A stretch of 64,000 nt of DNA from NCBI RefSeq assembly GCF_000422745.1, contig NZ_AUGQ01000008.1:1-64000 (forward strand), in the 5' to 3' direction. The notes beneath the pieces are model-generated. The model saw only the letters and a program-made list of their open reading frames with translations. It did no database searches and had not been told where the DNA came from. Positions 18,105-25,958 of this stretch are shown here, in pieces. Position 1 is the first letter of the stretch; each line of letters opens with the position of its first letter. The stretch comes from Microbacterium gubbeenense DSM 15944 (lineage in GTDB: Bacteria; Actinomycetota; Actinomycetes; Actinomycetales; Microbacteriaceae). Position numbers and translations under genes: made by a program.

Positions 18105-18153
18105 TGATCCATCATACGCTTGCGACACGCGCGCCGCAAACGCTGATGGATCA
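18105..18153. repeat. 49-bp dyad between the str operon and the divergent gene
   Basis: TGATCCATCA (18105-18114) and its exact complement TGATGGATCA (18144-18153) enclose a second pair, TTGCG (18120-18124) and CGCAA (18135-18139). It could form a cruciform or long hairpin, or be a two-part operator. It ends 13 bp before the start codon at 18167 and about 170 bp upstream of rpsL. Confidence 0.75.
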
Positions 18154-18166
18154 CTACTCTGAGTGT

Positions 18167-18820
18167 ATGGAGCGGTCTCTCAGCACACGCGTCGCGCAGG
18201 CGGTCGACGCCTGGCTCCGCTGGCTGCCGCGATGGGAGCCGGCGACGCACCGCGGGCGGCGGTCACCGTGCCCGCGCTGCTTCGGATCCCCCGTGCTGAC
18301 CGCCGCGGGACTCGCCGACGACACGCCGCACGGGGTGCAGCACGGGCTGTCGACGCGCATCAAGGCGATCGTCGACCAGCTGGTCGCCGAGTACACGTCG
18401 AACAACCTGCCGATGCTGCAGGCCGAGCTCGATCAGCAGGCCGCGCGCAACCGGGCGCGCAGCTACCGGCCGCGCGAGCACCTGGGGCCCGAGTTCGATG
18501 GGCTGCCGCTCGATCCCGAGCCCGAGCCCGGCGCGCCGTTCCTGTTCACGATCTCCGGCTTCGAGGAGCAGGCCGCGGCCGAAACGCCTCCCCTGCCGCC
18601 CCTCACCGACGAGGCGAAAGTCGCGCTGCGCCGCGAGGTCGCACTGGCGGACGAGTTCGCGAACGAGGCGGGCCGCGAGATCTGCCGACTGCTGAGCGAC
18701 CACCGCGTGCGGATCCGCACGGCAATCACCACGTTCGTCGATCCGCAGATCGATCAGATGCTGCGCGAGCTGACCACATCGCTCGATGCCCCGTTCGACC
18801 CCCGCGACCTCGGATCCTGA
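18167..18820 (+). CDS. Hypothetical protein, conserved-looking, C-x2-C motif
   Basis: A 217-residue soluble protein that I do not recognise. The start is ATG 18167. The N-terminus is amphipathic and Arg/Trp-rich, then [14 protein letters not shown] holds a C-P-R-C pair at residues 35-38 that could bind metal. The rest is mainly helical and charged (residues 60-100 and 145-200), with a Pro-rich acidic linker of the pattern [11 protein letters not shown] between. It is divergent from rpsL and nearly touches the convergent gene at 18827. Codon and GGATCC use match the chromosome, suggesting an old resident gene. Confidence 0.65.
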   Translation: MERSLSTRVAQAVDAWLRWLPRWEPATHRGRRSPCPRCFGSPVLTAAGLADDTPHGVQHGLSTRIKAIVDQLVAEYTSNNLPMLQAELDQQAARNRARSYRPREHLGPEFDGLPLDPEPEPGAPFLFTISGFEEQAAAETPPLPPLTDEAKVALRREVALADEFANEAGREICRLLSDHRVRIRTAITTFVDPQIDQMLRELTTSLDAPFDPRDLGS

Positions 18821-18826
18821 CACCCG

Positions 18827-19288
18827 TCACTCGTCCTCCCACGGCCAGCGGGGGCGGCCCGCCGCCGTGCGGCGCACCGCGAGCGCGGCCCAGGACGAGA
18901 TGAGCGCCGCGACGAGGATCATCGGCGACACCCACCCGGTGAGGATCTCGCTGAGCACGCCCCCGACGATCCCCAGGTTCCCCGTCGAGAACAGCGCCGC
19001 GAGCCCCAGCGTGAGCGCGTGGATCGCGGCCGTGCCGATCGCCGTGGATCCGGCGAACCAGTAGCTCGGGCGCTCGCGCCGCGCCGGGCCGACCAGGAAG
19101 CCGGCGAACGCAAGGATCGATATGCCCGCCGCGACATATGCGGCGATGAGGCTCACGCCCGTCGTCGTGATCACGTCATCGTCGATGATGAGGCTGCCGA
19201 ACCCGAGCCCGGCCACGACGAGCGCGAGATAGGCGACGCTCGCGAACGACACGAGCGCCGGAGTCGGAACCTGAGCGGAGGAGGCCAT
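18827..19288 (-). CDS. Hypothetical membrane protein, about four helices
   Basis: A 153-residue protein with four predicted membrane helices (about 15-36, 45-65, 80-102 and 110-135) and short charged loops (GPARRERPSY near 68-77). The C-terminus is basic then acidic, ending RWPWEDE. No family is recognised. It is followed 6 bp later by the end of a convergent gene. Confidence 0.6.
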   Translation of the reverse strand: MASSAQVPTPALVSFASVAYLALVVAGLGFGSLIIDDDVITTTGVSLIAAYVAAGISILAFAGFLVGPARRERPSYWFAGSTAIGTAAIHALTLGLAALFSTGNLGIVGGVLSEILTGWVSPMILVAALISSWAALAVRRTAAGRPRWPWEDE

Positions 19289-19309
19289 GCCCCTATCCTC
19301 CCCCGGAAT

Positions 19310-19349
19310 CGACGAATGCCCGCCGGATCTCTCCAGCGGGCATTCGTCG
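19310..19349 (-). terminator. Strong hairpin after the 402-residue membrane protein gene
   Basis: A 14-bp perfect stem, CGACGAATGCCCGC (19310-19323) with GCGGGCATTCGTCG (19336-19349), 12-nt loop, 15 bp downstream of the stop at 19365. No long T run follows, so it may work as an L-shaped actinobacterial terminator. Confidence 0.7.
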
Positions 19350-19364
19350 TATCGAGGGGGCAGG

Positions 19365-20573
19365 TTACGGGGCCTTGGGGCCCTCGGACATCAGCCGCTC
19401 GTACTCGTCGCGCTCGACCTGGTTCTGCACCGTGACGCGGGCGCCGCGGCGCGACACCCAGGCACCGAACCAGATCGTCACCTCGCGGGCGATGATGATC
19501 GCCGCGAGCGCCATCGGCGTGAACACGACGTTGAGCAGCAGGTCGGCGCCCTCGCTCGCGGTGATGTTCCAGAAGGGCGCTGCGAGGAACGCCCCGAGGA
19601 TGTGGCCGACGTAGGTCAGCAGCGCGACGATCAGGCCGAGCACCACCCACGACCACCAGCGGGCGCGGTTCACGAACACGCCGAGCAGCCAGAACGACAG
19701 CCAGAACGCCACGACCGTGACCCAGAACGACGGCTGCAGCAGCACGTCGGTCGCGAACGCCAGCGGATCCAGCACCGCCTCGGTGCCCATCGCCGGCACG
19801 GCCGCGACGAAGATCTGCCAGAGGTACGCGACCGCGGCGTACAGCACGCCGAACACGACCGCCGCGAGCAGGCCGATCAGGCCGGCCGCGCCGCGGTTGC
19901 CGCGGGCACGGGGCGGCTCAGGAGCCTGCACGAAGATCGGGCCGGGCGCCGCCGCGGCGTGCGCGTTCGGCGCCTCGCGCGGTTCCTCGACCACGGCCGG
20001 CTCGGCGCGTGCGGGCTCGGACGCCGTGAACGTCTCGGTCTTGGCGGGCTCGAACCACGGATCCGCCGCCTTGTCGGCCGGTTCCGGCTCGCGCGCGCCG
20101 GGGGCGACGGGAGCGGCGGAGGCCGTGTCGGCCTCGAGGCGGTCGAGCTCGGCGGCGAGGGCCTCGTAGTCGGGCTCCTCGGTCGGCTCATCCGGCGTGG
20201 CGGTGCCGCGGGACTCGGGAGCCTCCGCGCCCGAAGCGGCCGCATCGGGCTCGACAGCCGCCTCTTCGTGCTCGACGGCCGCGGCGCGGAACGCCGGGGT
20301 GTCATCGGTCGCAGCGCTCTCGGGCGCGATGACATCCGGCTCGGAACCGGCAGCGCGGAACTCGGTCGTGTCGGGCGCGGCGCCGCTGCGGGTGATCTCT
20401 TCCGCTGGCTGAGAAGTCTCAGCGTCGACGGATCCTTCGTCGTAGGCCGGCGAGTCCGCTGCACGGGTCTCGTCAGCCGTCGAGAGGTCCGCAGAAGCGG
20501 CCTGCTCGGCGTCGTCGACGTGCTCGCCGACTGTGTCGTTCGTGTCCTTCTTCGAACCCAGTTCGTCGCTCAT
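19365..20573 (-). CDS. Hypothetical protein: long acidic disordered N-terminus plus membrane domain
   Basis: A 402-residue protein in two parts. Residues 1 to about 225 are rich in Asp, Glu, Ala, Ser and Pro with no folded-domain signature. Residues about 230-380 contain four to five hydrophobic helices (LIGLLAAVVFGVLYAAVAYLW and others). The tail, VQNQVERDEYERLMSEGPKAP, is charged. No family is recognised. The layout suggests a cytosolic acidic tail tethered to the membrane, perhaps a scaffold. A strong hairpin follows the gene. Confidence 0.6.
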   Translation of the reverse strand: MSDELGSKKDTNDTVGEHVDDAEQAASADLSTADETRAADSPAYDEGSVDAETSQPAEEITRSGAAPDTTEFRAAGSEPDVIAPESAATDDTPAFRAAAVEHEEAAVEPDAAASGAEAPESRGTATPDEPTEEPDYEALAAELDRLEADTASAAPVAPGAREPEPADKAADPWFEPAKTETFTASEPARAEPAVVEEPREAPNAHAAAAPGPIFVQAPEPPRARGNRGAAGLIGLLAAVVFGVLYAAVAYLWQIFVAAVPAMGTEAVLDPLAFATDVLLQPSFWVTVVAFWLSFWLLGVFVNRARWWSWVVLGLIVALLTYVGHILGAFLAAPFWNITASEGADLLLNVVFTPMALAAIIIAREVTIWFGAWVSRRGARVTVQNQVERDEYERLMSEGPKAP

Positions 20574-20667
20574 CGCGGGCGCTCCTCACGGCGGGGGATC
20601 TCCCCTCCCGCGGCAGACTAACGCGGGATGCATGTCACGCACGTGCGCCACGCGCGTGGCACGGCGC

Positions 20668-20841
20668 CTATTCAGCGGAGCCGGAGCGCAGCCAGTCGAA
20701 GAATCCGAAGAAGATCCCGTCCAGCCAATCGCCCACCGCCGGGAAGAACGGCAGCGCCGCCCACACCAGCAGCGCGATGACGGCGAGCACGATCACCGTG
20801 CCGATCGCGGTCGCGATCCTGCTGCGTCCTCCGATCGCCAT
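20668..20841 (-). CDS. Small single-span membrane protein (57 residues)
   Basis: A short protein starting MAIGGRSRIATAIGTV at ATG 20841, with one long hydrophobic stretch (about residues 10-35), an aromatic-rich segment FFGFFDWLR and the end RSGSAE. Longer upstream starts run through non-coding sequence and are rejected. It is of the kind often annotated as hypothetical in actinobacteria, and no function can be assigned. Confidence 0.5.
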   Translation of the reverse strand: MAIGGRSRIATAIGTVIVLAVIALLVWAALPFFPAVGDWLDGIFFGFFDWLRSGSAE

Positions 20842-20898
20842 GCCGCCAGGATAAGGCGCGCACTCGTCACGACGTTGTTCGCCATGCGCAAATACTTT

Positions 20899-20926
20899 CT
20901 TGACGATGTTACTTAATGCTGTCAAG
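20899..20926 (+). promoter_or_regulatory. Candidate operator upstream of the secreted GH97 gene
   Basis: CTTGAC (20899-20904) and GTCAAG (20921-20926) form a dyad whose half-site centres are 22 bp apart. The 17 bases from 20900 (starting TTGACG, ending CTTAA) share 11 positions with 25895-25911 at the other promoter of this locus. The ROK protein at 31455 is a candidate binder. Confidence 0.4.
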
Positions 20927-20968
20927 ATTGCCGCGTCGTCGCACCGTGCGGCGACGTAAGGAGTCAGC

Positions 20969-23662
20969 ATGGTGACAAGCAAACGCATCACACTGGTCAC
21001 GCTCACGGCTGCGGCCCTAGCGACGGGAACGCTTTCGAGCGGATCCGCTGCCGCGGAGGATGTCGAGCATCGCGTGGACTCTCCGGACGGCAGCACGTCG
21101 ATTCTCATCACCGACGGACCCGGCGGGTCGGTGAGCTACACCGTCGAACGAGACGGCGCAATGGTCATCGAGGATTCAGCAATGGGGCTGGAGACCGCGG
21201 CGGTCGATCTGTCGACAGGTCTGACGTTCATCACAGAATCGCGCGATCGTGTCGACCAGGAATACACCCTCGTCGAAGAGTTCAACGGGGCCGTCTCGTC
21301 GTCGGCAAATGAGCTGACCCTGACCTACGAGCGCGATGGCGCGCAGCTCGACGTCGTCCTGCAAGCACACGACGACGGCGTTGCTTTCCGCTACGAGGTC
21401 TCGGGCGTCGGCGCAACGACGATCACCGGAGAGGACACCGAATTCGCGCTCCCGGACGGCACGAATGTCTGGGCGAGCGACTATCGGGAGGCACGCGACT
21501 ACGAAGACTCCTATCCCCGAGTTCGCGCGGACGAGATGGGAGAACGCCACTTCGCCATGCCGACGCTTGCGGGCCTCGCCGACGAGTCAACGTGGGCGCT
21601 GATCTCCGAGTCGGCCGTCGCTGTCGACCCGACCTATCCTGCCGTTCGCTTGGATGCACGCGGAAACGGCGACCGAACCCTGACAACCGCGCTGCCGGGA
21701 CCGGACGAGGATGTCTTCAATACGTCGGTCGCCGCGACCGAGGTCCCCGCTGATAACGATTTCCGGACGCCATGGCGCGCAATCGCGGTCGGCTCGTTGG
21801 ACGACATCGCGAACACCAGCCTGTTCACGGATCTCGCCCCGGCTCCCGCCGCGGACCTGAACACCGACTGGATCCGCCCCGGCAAAGCCCTCTGGTCATG
21901 GTGGTCGAACGAGGAGAAGGAGTCGGAGGGCGACGACATGCAGCAGTCGCAGGTCGAGTACCTCGACGAAGCAGAACGGCTCGGCATGCAATATGTGACG
22001 GTCGACTGCTGTTACGACGACACGGATGGATCCGTCGAGTACCTGGCCGACTATGCGCGCGATCGCGACATGGGAATCTTCATCTGGATGAACAAGGGCG
22101 ACTTCCAGAATGACAACGGCACTTACTACTCGCAAGCACAGGTCGATGACGTCATGCGTGGGATCGCAGACCGCGGAGTCGCGGGGGTGAAGATCGACTT
22201 CATGCAGTCCGATCGGCTGGAGACGATCGCGCTGTACGACCGCATCTCGAAAGCCGGGCTGGAAGCGGAGGTGCTCGTGAACTTCCACGGCAGCACGAAA
22301 CCCGCCGGAGAGAACAGGACGTACCCGAACCTGATCACGTCCGAAGCGGTGCTCGGCAGCGAACAGTACAAGTACGGGCGGCCGCCGACCGCAACCGACA
22401 GCGCGACCTACCCGTTCACGCGGAACCCCGTCGGCGGCATGGATATGACTCCCGTCATCTTCTCGAACAAGGAGCTGCTGACCACGCACGGCCATCAGAT
22501 CGGTCAGAGCGTCGTGTTCGCATCCGCGATGCAGCACTTCGCTGACGCTGCCGCCGCCTACGAAACATGGATCGGGCGCCACCTGCTCAGTGCAGTCCCG
22601 ACCGTGTGGGACGAGAGCCACGTGGTCGAGGGATACCCCGGTGCGCACGCCACGCTCGCTCGGCGCTCCGGGGAGGATTGGTTCGTCGGATCCGTCTCGA
22701 GCGACGCTCGCACATCCACGGTGCCCCTCGATTTCCTCGAGGAAGGCACGTACACCGCAACAGTGTTCGCTGATGATGACAGCGACCGTCAGATCGCCGA
22801 GACTACTCGCGAAGTCTCGGCATCGACTGTGCTCACAATGCCTGTTCGCGAGAACGGCGGATACGCCGTGCACATCTCCAGAACGCCTCTCCCGATGAAC
22901 GGTGCGAGCGACCGCGTGCTCGAGGCGGAGGACGCCGTACTCACCGGCAGCGCGAGCCTGGCCGATTGCCCCGGCTGCTCCGGCGGCGCCAAGATCGGAA
23001 ACCTCGGACATGATGCCGCCGTCGAGTTCCAGAACATCACCGCATCGCAGACCGGCTCGCACACCCTTCGCGTCGGTTATCTGTCCGCGGACCCGCGCGA
23101 GTTCACGATCTCCGTCAACGGCGGACCTGAGCAGAGCGTCTACCCGCCGCGATCGGGCGGGGGCAACGCCGATAACCCGAGCGGCTGGGACATCGTTCGC
23201 GATGTGGAGGTTCCCGTGGCCCTCGAGGACGGTGCGAACTCGATCCGGTTCGGCGGCGGTGACTACGTGCCCGACATCGACCGCGTCATCGTCGAGACGA
23301 CATACGAGGCCGAATCCCCGGAGAATCGCCGCACCGGCAACACGCGCATAACCCCATGCGAGGTCGAAGGCTGTACGGGATCGCAAGTGAGCATGTCGGA
23401 CGGACGGTCTCGGCTCTCGTTCACGGGCGTCGAAGCGACACGCGCCGGATCGACCACGGTGCAGGTGCGTTACTCCGCCGAGAACGCCACCGAGGTCGAG
23501 ATGCTCGTCGACGCCGAACGTGTCACTGTTCCTCTGCCGTCCACCGGAGGCACCATCGGCACACAGACGGTCTTCCTGGACCTCGCCGAGGGGGCGAACA
23601 CGATCACCGCGGTCTCGCAGGGCGGTGCGGTGATGGTGGATGCGTTGACCGTGCGTCAGTAA
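20969..23662 (+). CDS. Secreted GH97 alpha-galactosidase-like enzyme with two CBM35-like domains
   Basis: An 897-residue secreted enzyme. A Sec signal peptide ends near SGSAAA/ED (about residue 30). The GH97 N-terminal beta-sandwich follows (about 35-290), then a TIM barrel (about 295-560), a short C-terminal beta domain (to about 640), and two beta-rich domains (about 650-775, 777-897) resembling CBM35. In retaining GH97 enzymes the nucleophile is Asp in a K-x-DFM strand with the acid/base Glu 55 residues later. Here D410 (VKIDFM) and E465 (VLGSEQ) have exactly that spacing, favouring alpha-galactosidase over the inverting alpha-glucosidase type. It starts the catabolic locus, with AAGGAG before the ATG. 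A terminator follows. Confidence 0.85.
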   Translation: MVTSKRITLVTLTAAALATGTLSSGSAAAEDVEHRVDSPDGSTSILITDGPGGSVSYTVERDGAMVIEDSAMGLETAAVDLSTGLTFITESRDRVDQEYTLVEEFNGAVSSSANELTLTYERDGAQLDVVLQAHDDGVAFRYEVSGVGATTITGEDTEFALPDGTNVWASDYREARDYEDSYPRVRADEMGERHFAMPTLAGLADESTWALISESAVAVDPTYPAVRLDARGNGDRTLTTALPGPDEDVFNTSVAATEVPADNDFRTPWRAIAVGSLDDIANTSLFTDLAPAPAADLNTDWIRPGKALWSWWSNEEKESEGDDMQQSQVEYLDEAERLGMQYVTVDCCYDDTDGSVEYLADYARDRDMGIFIWMNKGDFQNDNGTYYSQAQVDDVMRGIADRGVAGVKIDFMQSDRLETIALYDRISKAGLEAEVLVNFHGSTKPAGENRTYPNLITSEAVLGSEQYKYGRPPTATDSATYPFTRNPVGGMDMTPVIFSNKELLTTHGHQIGQSVVFASAMQHFADAAAAYETWIGRHLLSAVPTVWDESHVVEGYPGAHATLARRSGEDWFVGSVSSDARTSTVPLDFLEEGTYTATVFADDDSDRQIAETTREVSASTVLTMPVRENGGYAVHISRTPLPMNGASDRVLEAEDAVLTGSASLADCPGCSGGAKIGNLGHDAAVEFQNITASQTGSHTLRVGYLSADPREFTISVNGGPEQSVYPPRSGGGNADNPSGWDIVRDVEVPVALEDGANSIRFGGGDYVPDIDRVIVETTYEAESPENRRTGNTRITPCEVEGCTGSQVSMSDGRSRLSFTGVEATRAGSTTVQVRYSAENATEVEMLVDAERVTVPLPSTGGTIGTQTVFLDLAEGANTITAVSQGGAVMVDALTVRQ

Positions 23663-23678
23663 CACCAGCGGCCACGGC

Positions 23679-23711
23679 GAAGGGGGCGATCCGCAACGGA
23701 TCGCCCCCTTC
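23679..23711. terminator. Bidirectional intrinsic terminator between convergent genes
   Basis: A perfect 15-bp stem, GAAGGGGGCGATCCG (23679-23693) with its complement (23697-23711), and a 3-nt loop CAA. It lies between the convergent GH97 and GH36 genes and should stop both transcripts. Confidence 0.9.
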
Positions 23712-23723
23712 GTGCCGCGCGGC

Positions 23724-25904
23724 TCATTCCACCGCGGTCACGTGCAGCACTAGGGCTTGGCCGGGATTGAGGAGGGGAAGAGGCAGACCCTGCTCGAGCA
23801 CGGCGCCTGAGCACACGAAGCCTGCCTCGGCAGCGAGCCACGAAGGATCGCCGATCTGATGACGGCTCACCGGGCCGACCTCCTCACGCGCACGCACTCG
23901 GTAGCTTTGCTCCGGGTCCAGTCCGGGCATGGGTACGCGCGGTGTATGCGCCGCACTGCTCGTGTCGAGACGCACCCATGCGTACACAGCCTCGCGGCGA
24001 TCGTCGGTGACGATTCCATGCAACAGCGTGCCATCATCGACGTGATCGGCTCGCACCGTCACGCCCGAATGCAACACGCCACGGAGCTCCCGATACATCC
24101 GGGCCCAGGCCGAGACGGCATCGAACTCCTCGTTCGAGCACGCACTCAGATCCCACTCAATTCCTGCGTGCCCGAACAGCGCGGTCGCCGCACGGAACGA
24201 GAAGTCCGCTTGGCGGTGCGTGGTGTGCGACTCCTCCGGTCCGATGTGTGTGCCGACGAGCTCGGGCGGAAGCAGGGTCGATAGTCCTCGTTGAATTCGC
24301 TGCCGCTCCGTCGGGTCGTTGCAGTCCGAAGCCCAGACACGGTCGGTGTGCTCGAGGATTCCGAGGTCAGCTCGGCCTCCCCCCGAAGCACACGTCTCGA
24401 TCTCGAGCTGCGGATGTCGTCGACGCAGCTCGGCGAGCATTCGATACAGCCCGAGGGTCTGCGCGTGCATGCGCCGCGCGCCGTCTGCTCCCATTGCTGC
24501 ATGCAGGTCGCGATTGTGGTCCCACTTCACGAAGTCCACGGCGGCCTCGATGATCACACGATCGAGGCGCTCAAGGATGTGCTCGACCACGTCGTCTCGC
24601 GAGAAATCGAGCGCGAACTGGTGACGCCACTTCAGCTCGCCAGCCTCGCGCAGCACCCAGTCCGGATGTGCGCGCGCGAGATCGGAGTCGAGGTTGACCA
24701 TCTCCGGCTCGACCCACAACCCGAACTGCATGCCGCGACCGTGCACACGGTCGGACAGCGGGCGGAGGCCCTCAGGCCATGGCCCCGCGTCGACGAACCA
24801 GTCTCCGAGCCCGGCCGTGTCGCCGCGGCGACCTCGGAACCAGCCGTCGTCGAGTACGAAGCGCTCGACGCCGACGTCGGCCGCCGCATCCGCGAGTTCG
24901 GCGAGTGTGTCGAAGTCGTGGTCGAAATACACGGCTTCCCACGTATTCAGCAACAGCGGGCGCGGACGGGTGGGGTGCACCGTCCGCGCGCGGACCGACC
25001 GGTGGAAACGTTCGGTCACGCCATCGATGCCGCTGTCACTCCAGGCGAGCACGACGCCAGGAGATCGATACTCCTCACCGGGCTGAAGCTTCACTTCTCC
25101 GGCGTCGAGAAGTTCGCCGGCTCCCAGAACTGAGCTATGCGCACCTGCACCCTCGGGGAGTCTCTCGACGATGGTCTCGGAGTTCCCGCTCCACGCGATG
25201 TGGCTCGCCCAGACCTCGCCGGTCCGATACGCGAAACCCGGTGTTCCGACGATGGTGATCAGCGACGTGTCGTGCCCTGGCCGGCCTCGACGCGACGTGC
25301 GAACCCACGATCCGTCACGGATGGAAGCCCGCTGCGGCTGGAACTCGCGAGTCCACCTCCCCGTGTGATCCACTATTTCGGCGGCGCGCGCCGGGATCGG
25401 CAGCAGCACGCGAACGGCAGTGACATCGATGACCCGATCGAGGCTGGTGTTGAGCACGCTCGAGCTCGCGTGCAGCACGCCCGCTTCGTCGAGACGGTAG
25501 GCGACCTCCACCTCGGCCGTGCTCGCGGTACTGAATCGCAGCGTCGCTGCGGCACCCTCGCTCTCCACCGCAGTCAGATGAAGCGATTCGATTCGGGCGC
25601 CGTCCTCGGTGCGCGCGTCGAGCGCTGGCGTTCCGGACCAGCCGAACGCCCGACTGGCGATGACCGGAAACGATCGCGGCACGTCGACAGAACTGTTCAG
25701 GATCGCCGGCCGAGCCGACGCGACCATTCCTGCGACATCGGCGTCGCGCAACGCAGCCCCCCAGTGCACGATGTCGGGCACGTCGAAGGTGCCTTGCGCG
25801 ATCACCACGCTCACGCCAGCTCGACGGAGGTGGATGGGGTCGAGGGGAGCACTTGCTGCCCCGCCACGTTTTTGCTCATCGTGAATTTTTATAGTTGACG
25901 TCAT
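23724..25904 (-). CDS. Alpha-galactosidase, GH36
   Basis: A 726-residue cytoplasmic GH36 enzyme that hydrolyses alpha-1,6-galactosides such as melibiose and raffinose. The N-terminal beta-supersandwich is followed by a barrel with DDGWF near 365. The nucleophile is D462 in FVKWDHN, then ETCASGGGRADLGIL near 508, with acid/base D527 in WASDCNDP. There is no signal peptide, so substrate must be imported. The chosen ATG at 25904 lies inside a candidate operator and only 55 bp from the divergent GH97 start, so translation may be leaderless. The gene is divergent from the GH97/ABC operon and convergent with the secreted GH97. GGATCC is absent here. Confidence 0.93.
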   Translation of the reverse strand: MTSTIKIHDEQKRGGAASAPLDPIHLRRAGVSVVIAQGTFDVPDIVHWGAALRDADVAGMVASARPAILNSSVDVPRSFPVIASRAFGWSGTPALDARTEDGARIESLHLTAVESEGAAATLRFSTASTAEVEVAYRLDEAGVLHASSSVLNTSLDRVIDVTAVRVLLPIPARAAEIVDHTGRWTREFQPQRASIRDGSWVRTSRRGRPGHDTSLITIVGTPGFAYRTGEVWASHIAWSGNSETIVERLPEGAGAHSSVLGAGELLDAGEVKLQPGEEYRSPGVVLAWSDSGIDGVTERFHRSVRARTVHPTRPRPLLLNTWEAVYFDHDFDTLAELADAAADVGVERFVLDDGWFRGRRGDTAGLGDWFVDAGPWPEGLRPLSDRVHGRGMQFGLWVEPEMVNLDSDLARAHPDWVLREAGELKWRHQFALDFSRDDVVEHILERLDRVIIEAAVDFVKWDHNRDLHAAMGADGARRMHAQTLGLYRMLAELRRRHPQLEIETCASGGGRADLGILEHTDRVWASDCNDPTERQRIQRGLSTLLPPELVGTHIGPEESHTTHRQADFSFRAATALFGHAGIEWDLSACSNEEFDAVSAWARMYRELRGVLHSGVTVRADHVDDGTLLHGIVTDDRREAVYAWVRLDTSSAAHTPRVPMPGLDPEQSYRVRAREEVGPVSRHQIGDPSWLAAEAGFVCSGAVLEQGLPLPLLNPGQALVLHVTAVE

Positions 25905-25911
25905 GAACTAA
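25892..25911. promoter_or_regulatory. Candidate operator between the GH36 and cytoplasmic GH97 genes
   Basis: TAGTT (25892-25896) and AACTA (25906-25910) form a dyad. The 17 bases 25895-25911 match the element at 20900-20916 at 11 positions, including TTGACG. It overlaps the GH36 start codon as called. The divergent gap is only about 55 bp, so one bound repressor could control both promoters. Confidence 0.4.
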
Positions 25912-25958
25912 GTCTGCTTATCCTCGACCTGCAACGCAAGCCGCACCCCAGACCCGCA

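Noticed and set aside
22126..22371. Catalytic pair in the secreted GH97 considered as the inverting alpha-glucosidase type
   Set aside because: An Asp lies at the nucleophile position with Glu 55 residues later, the retaining pattern, in both paralogues.
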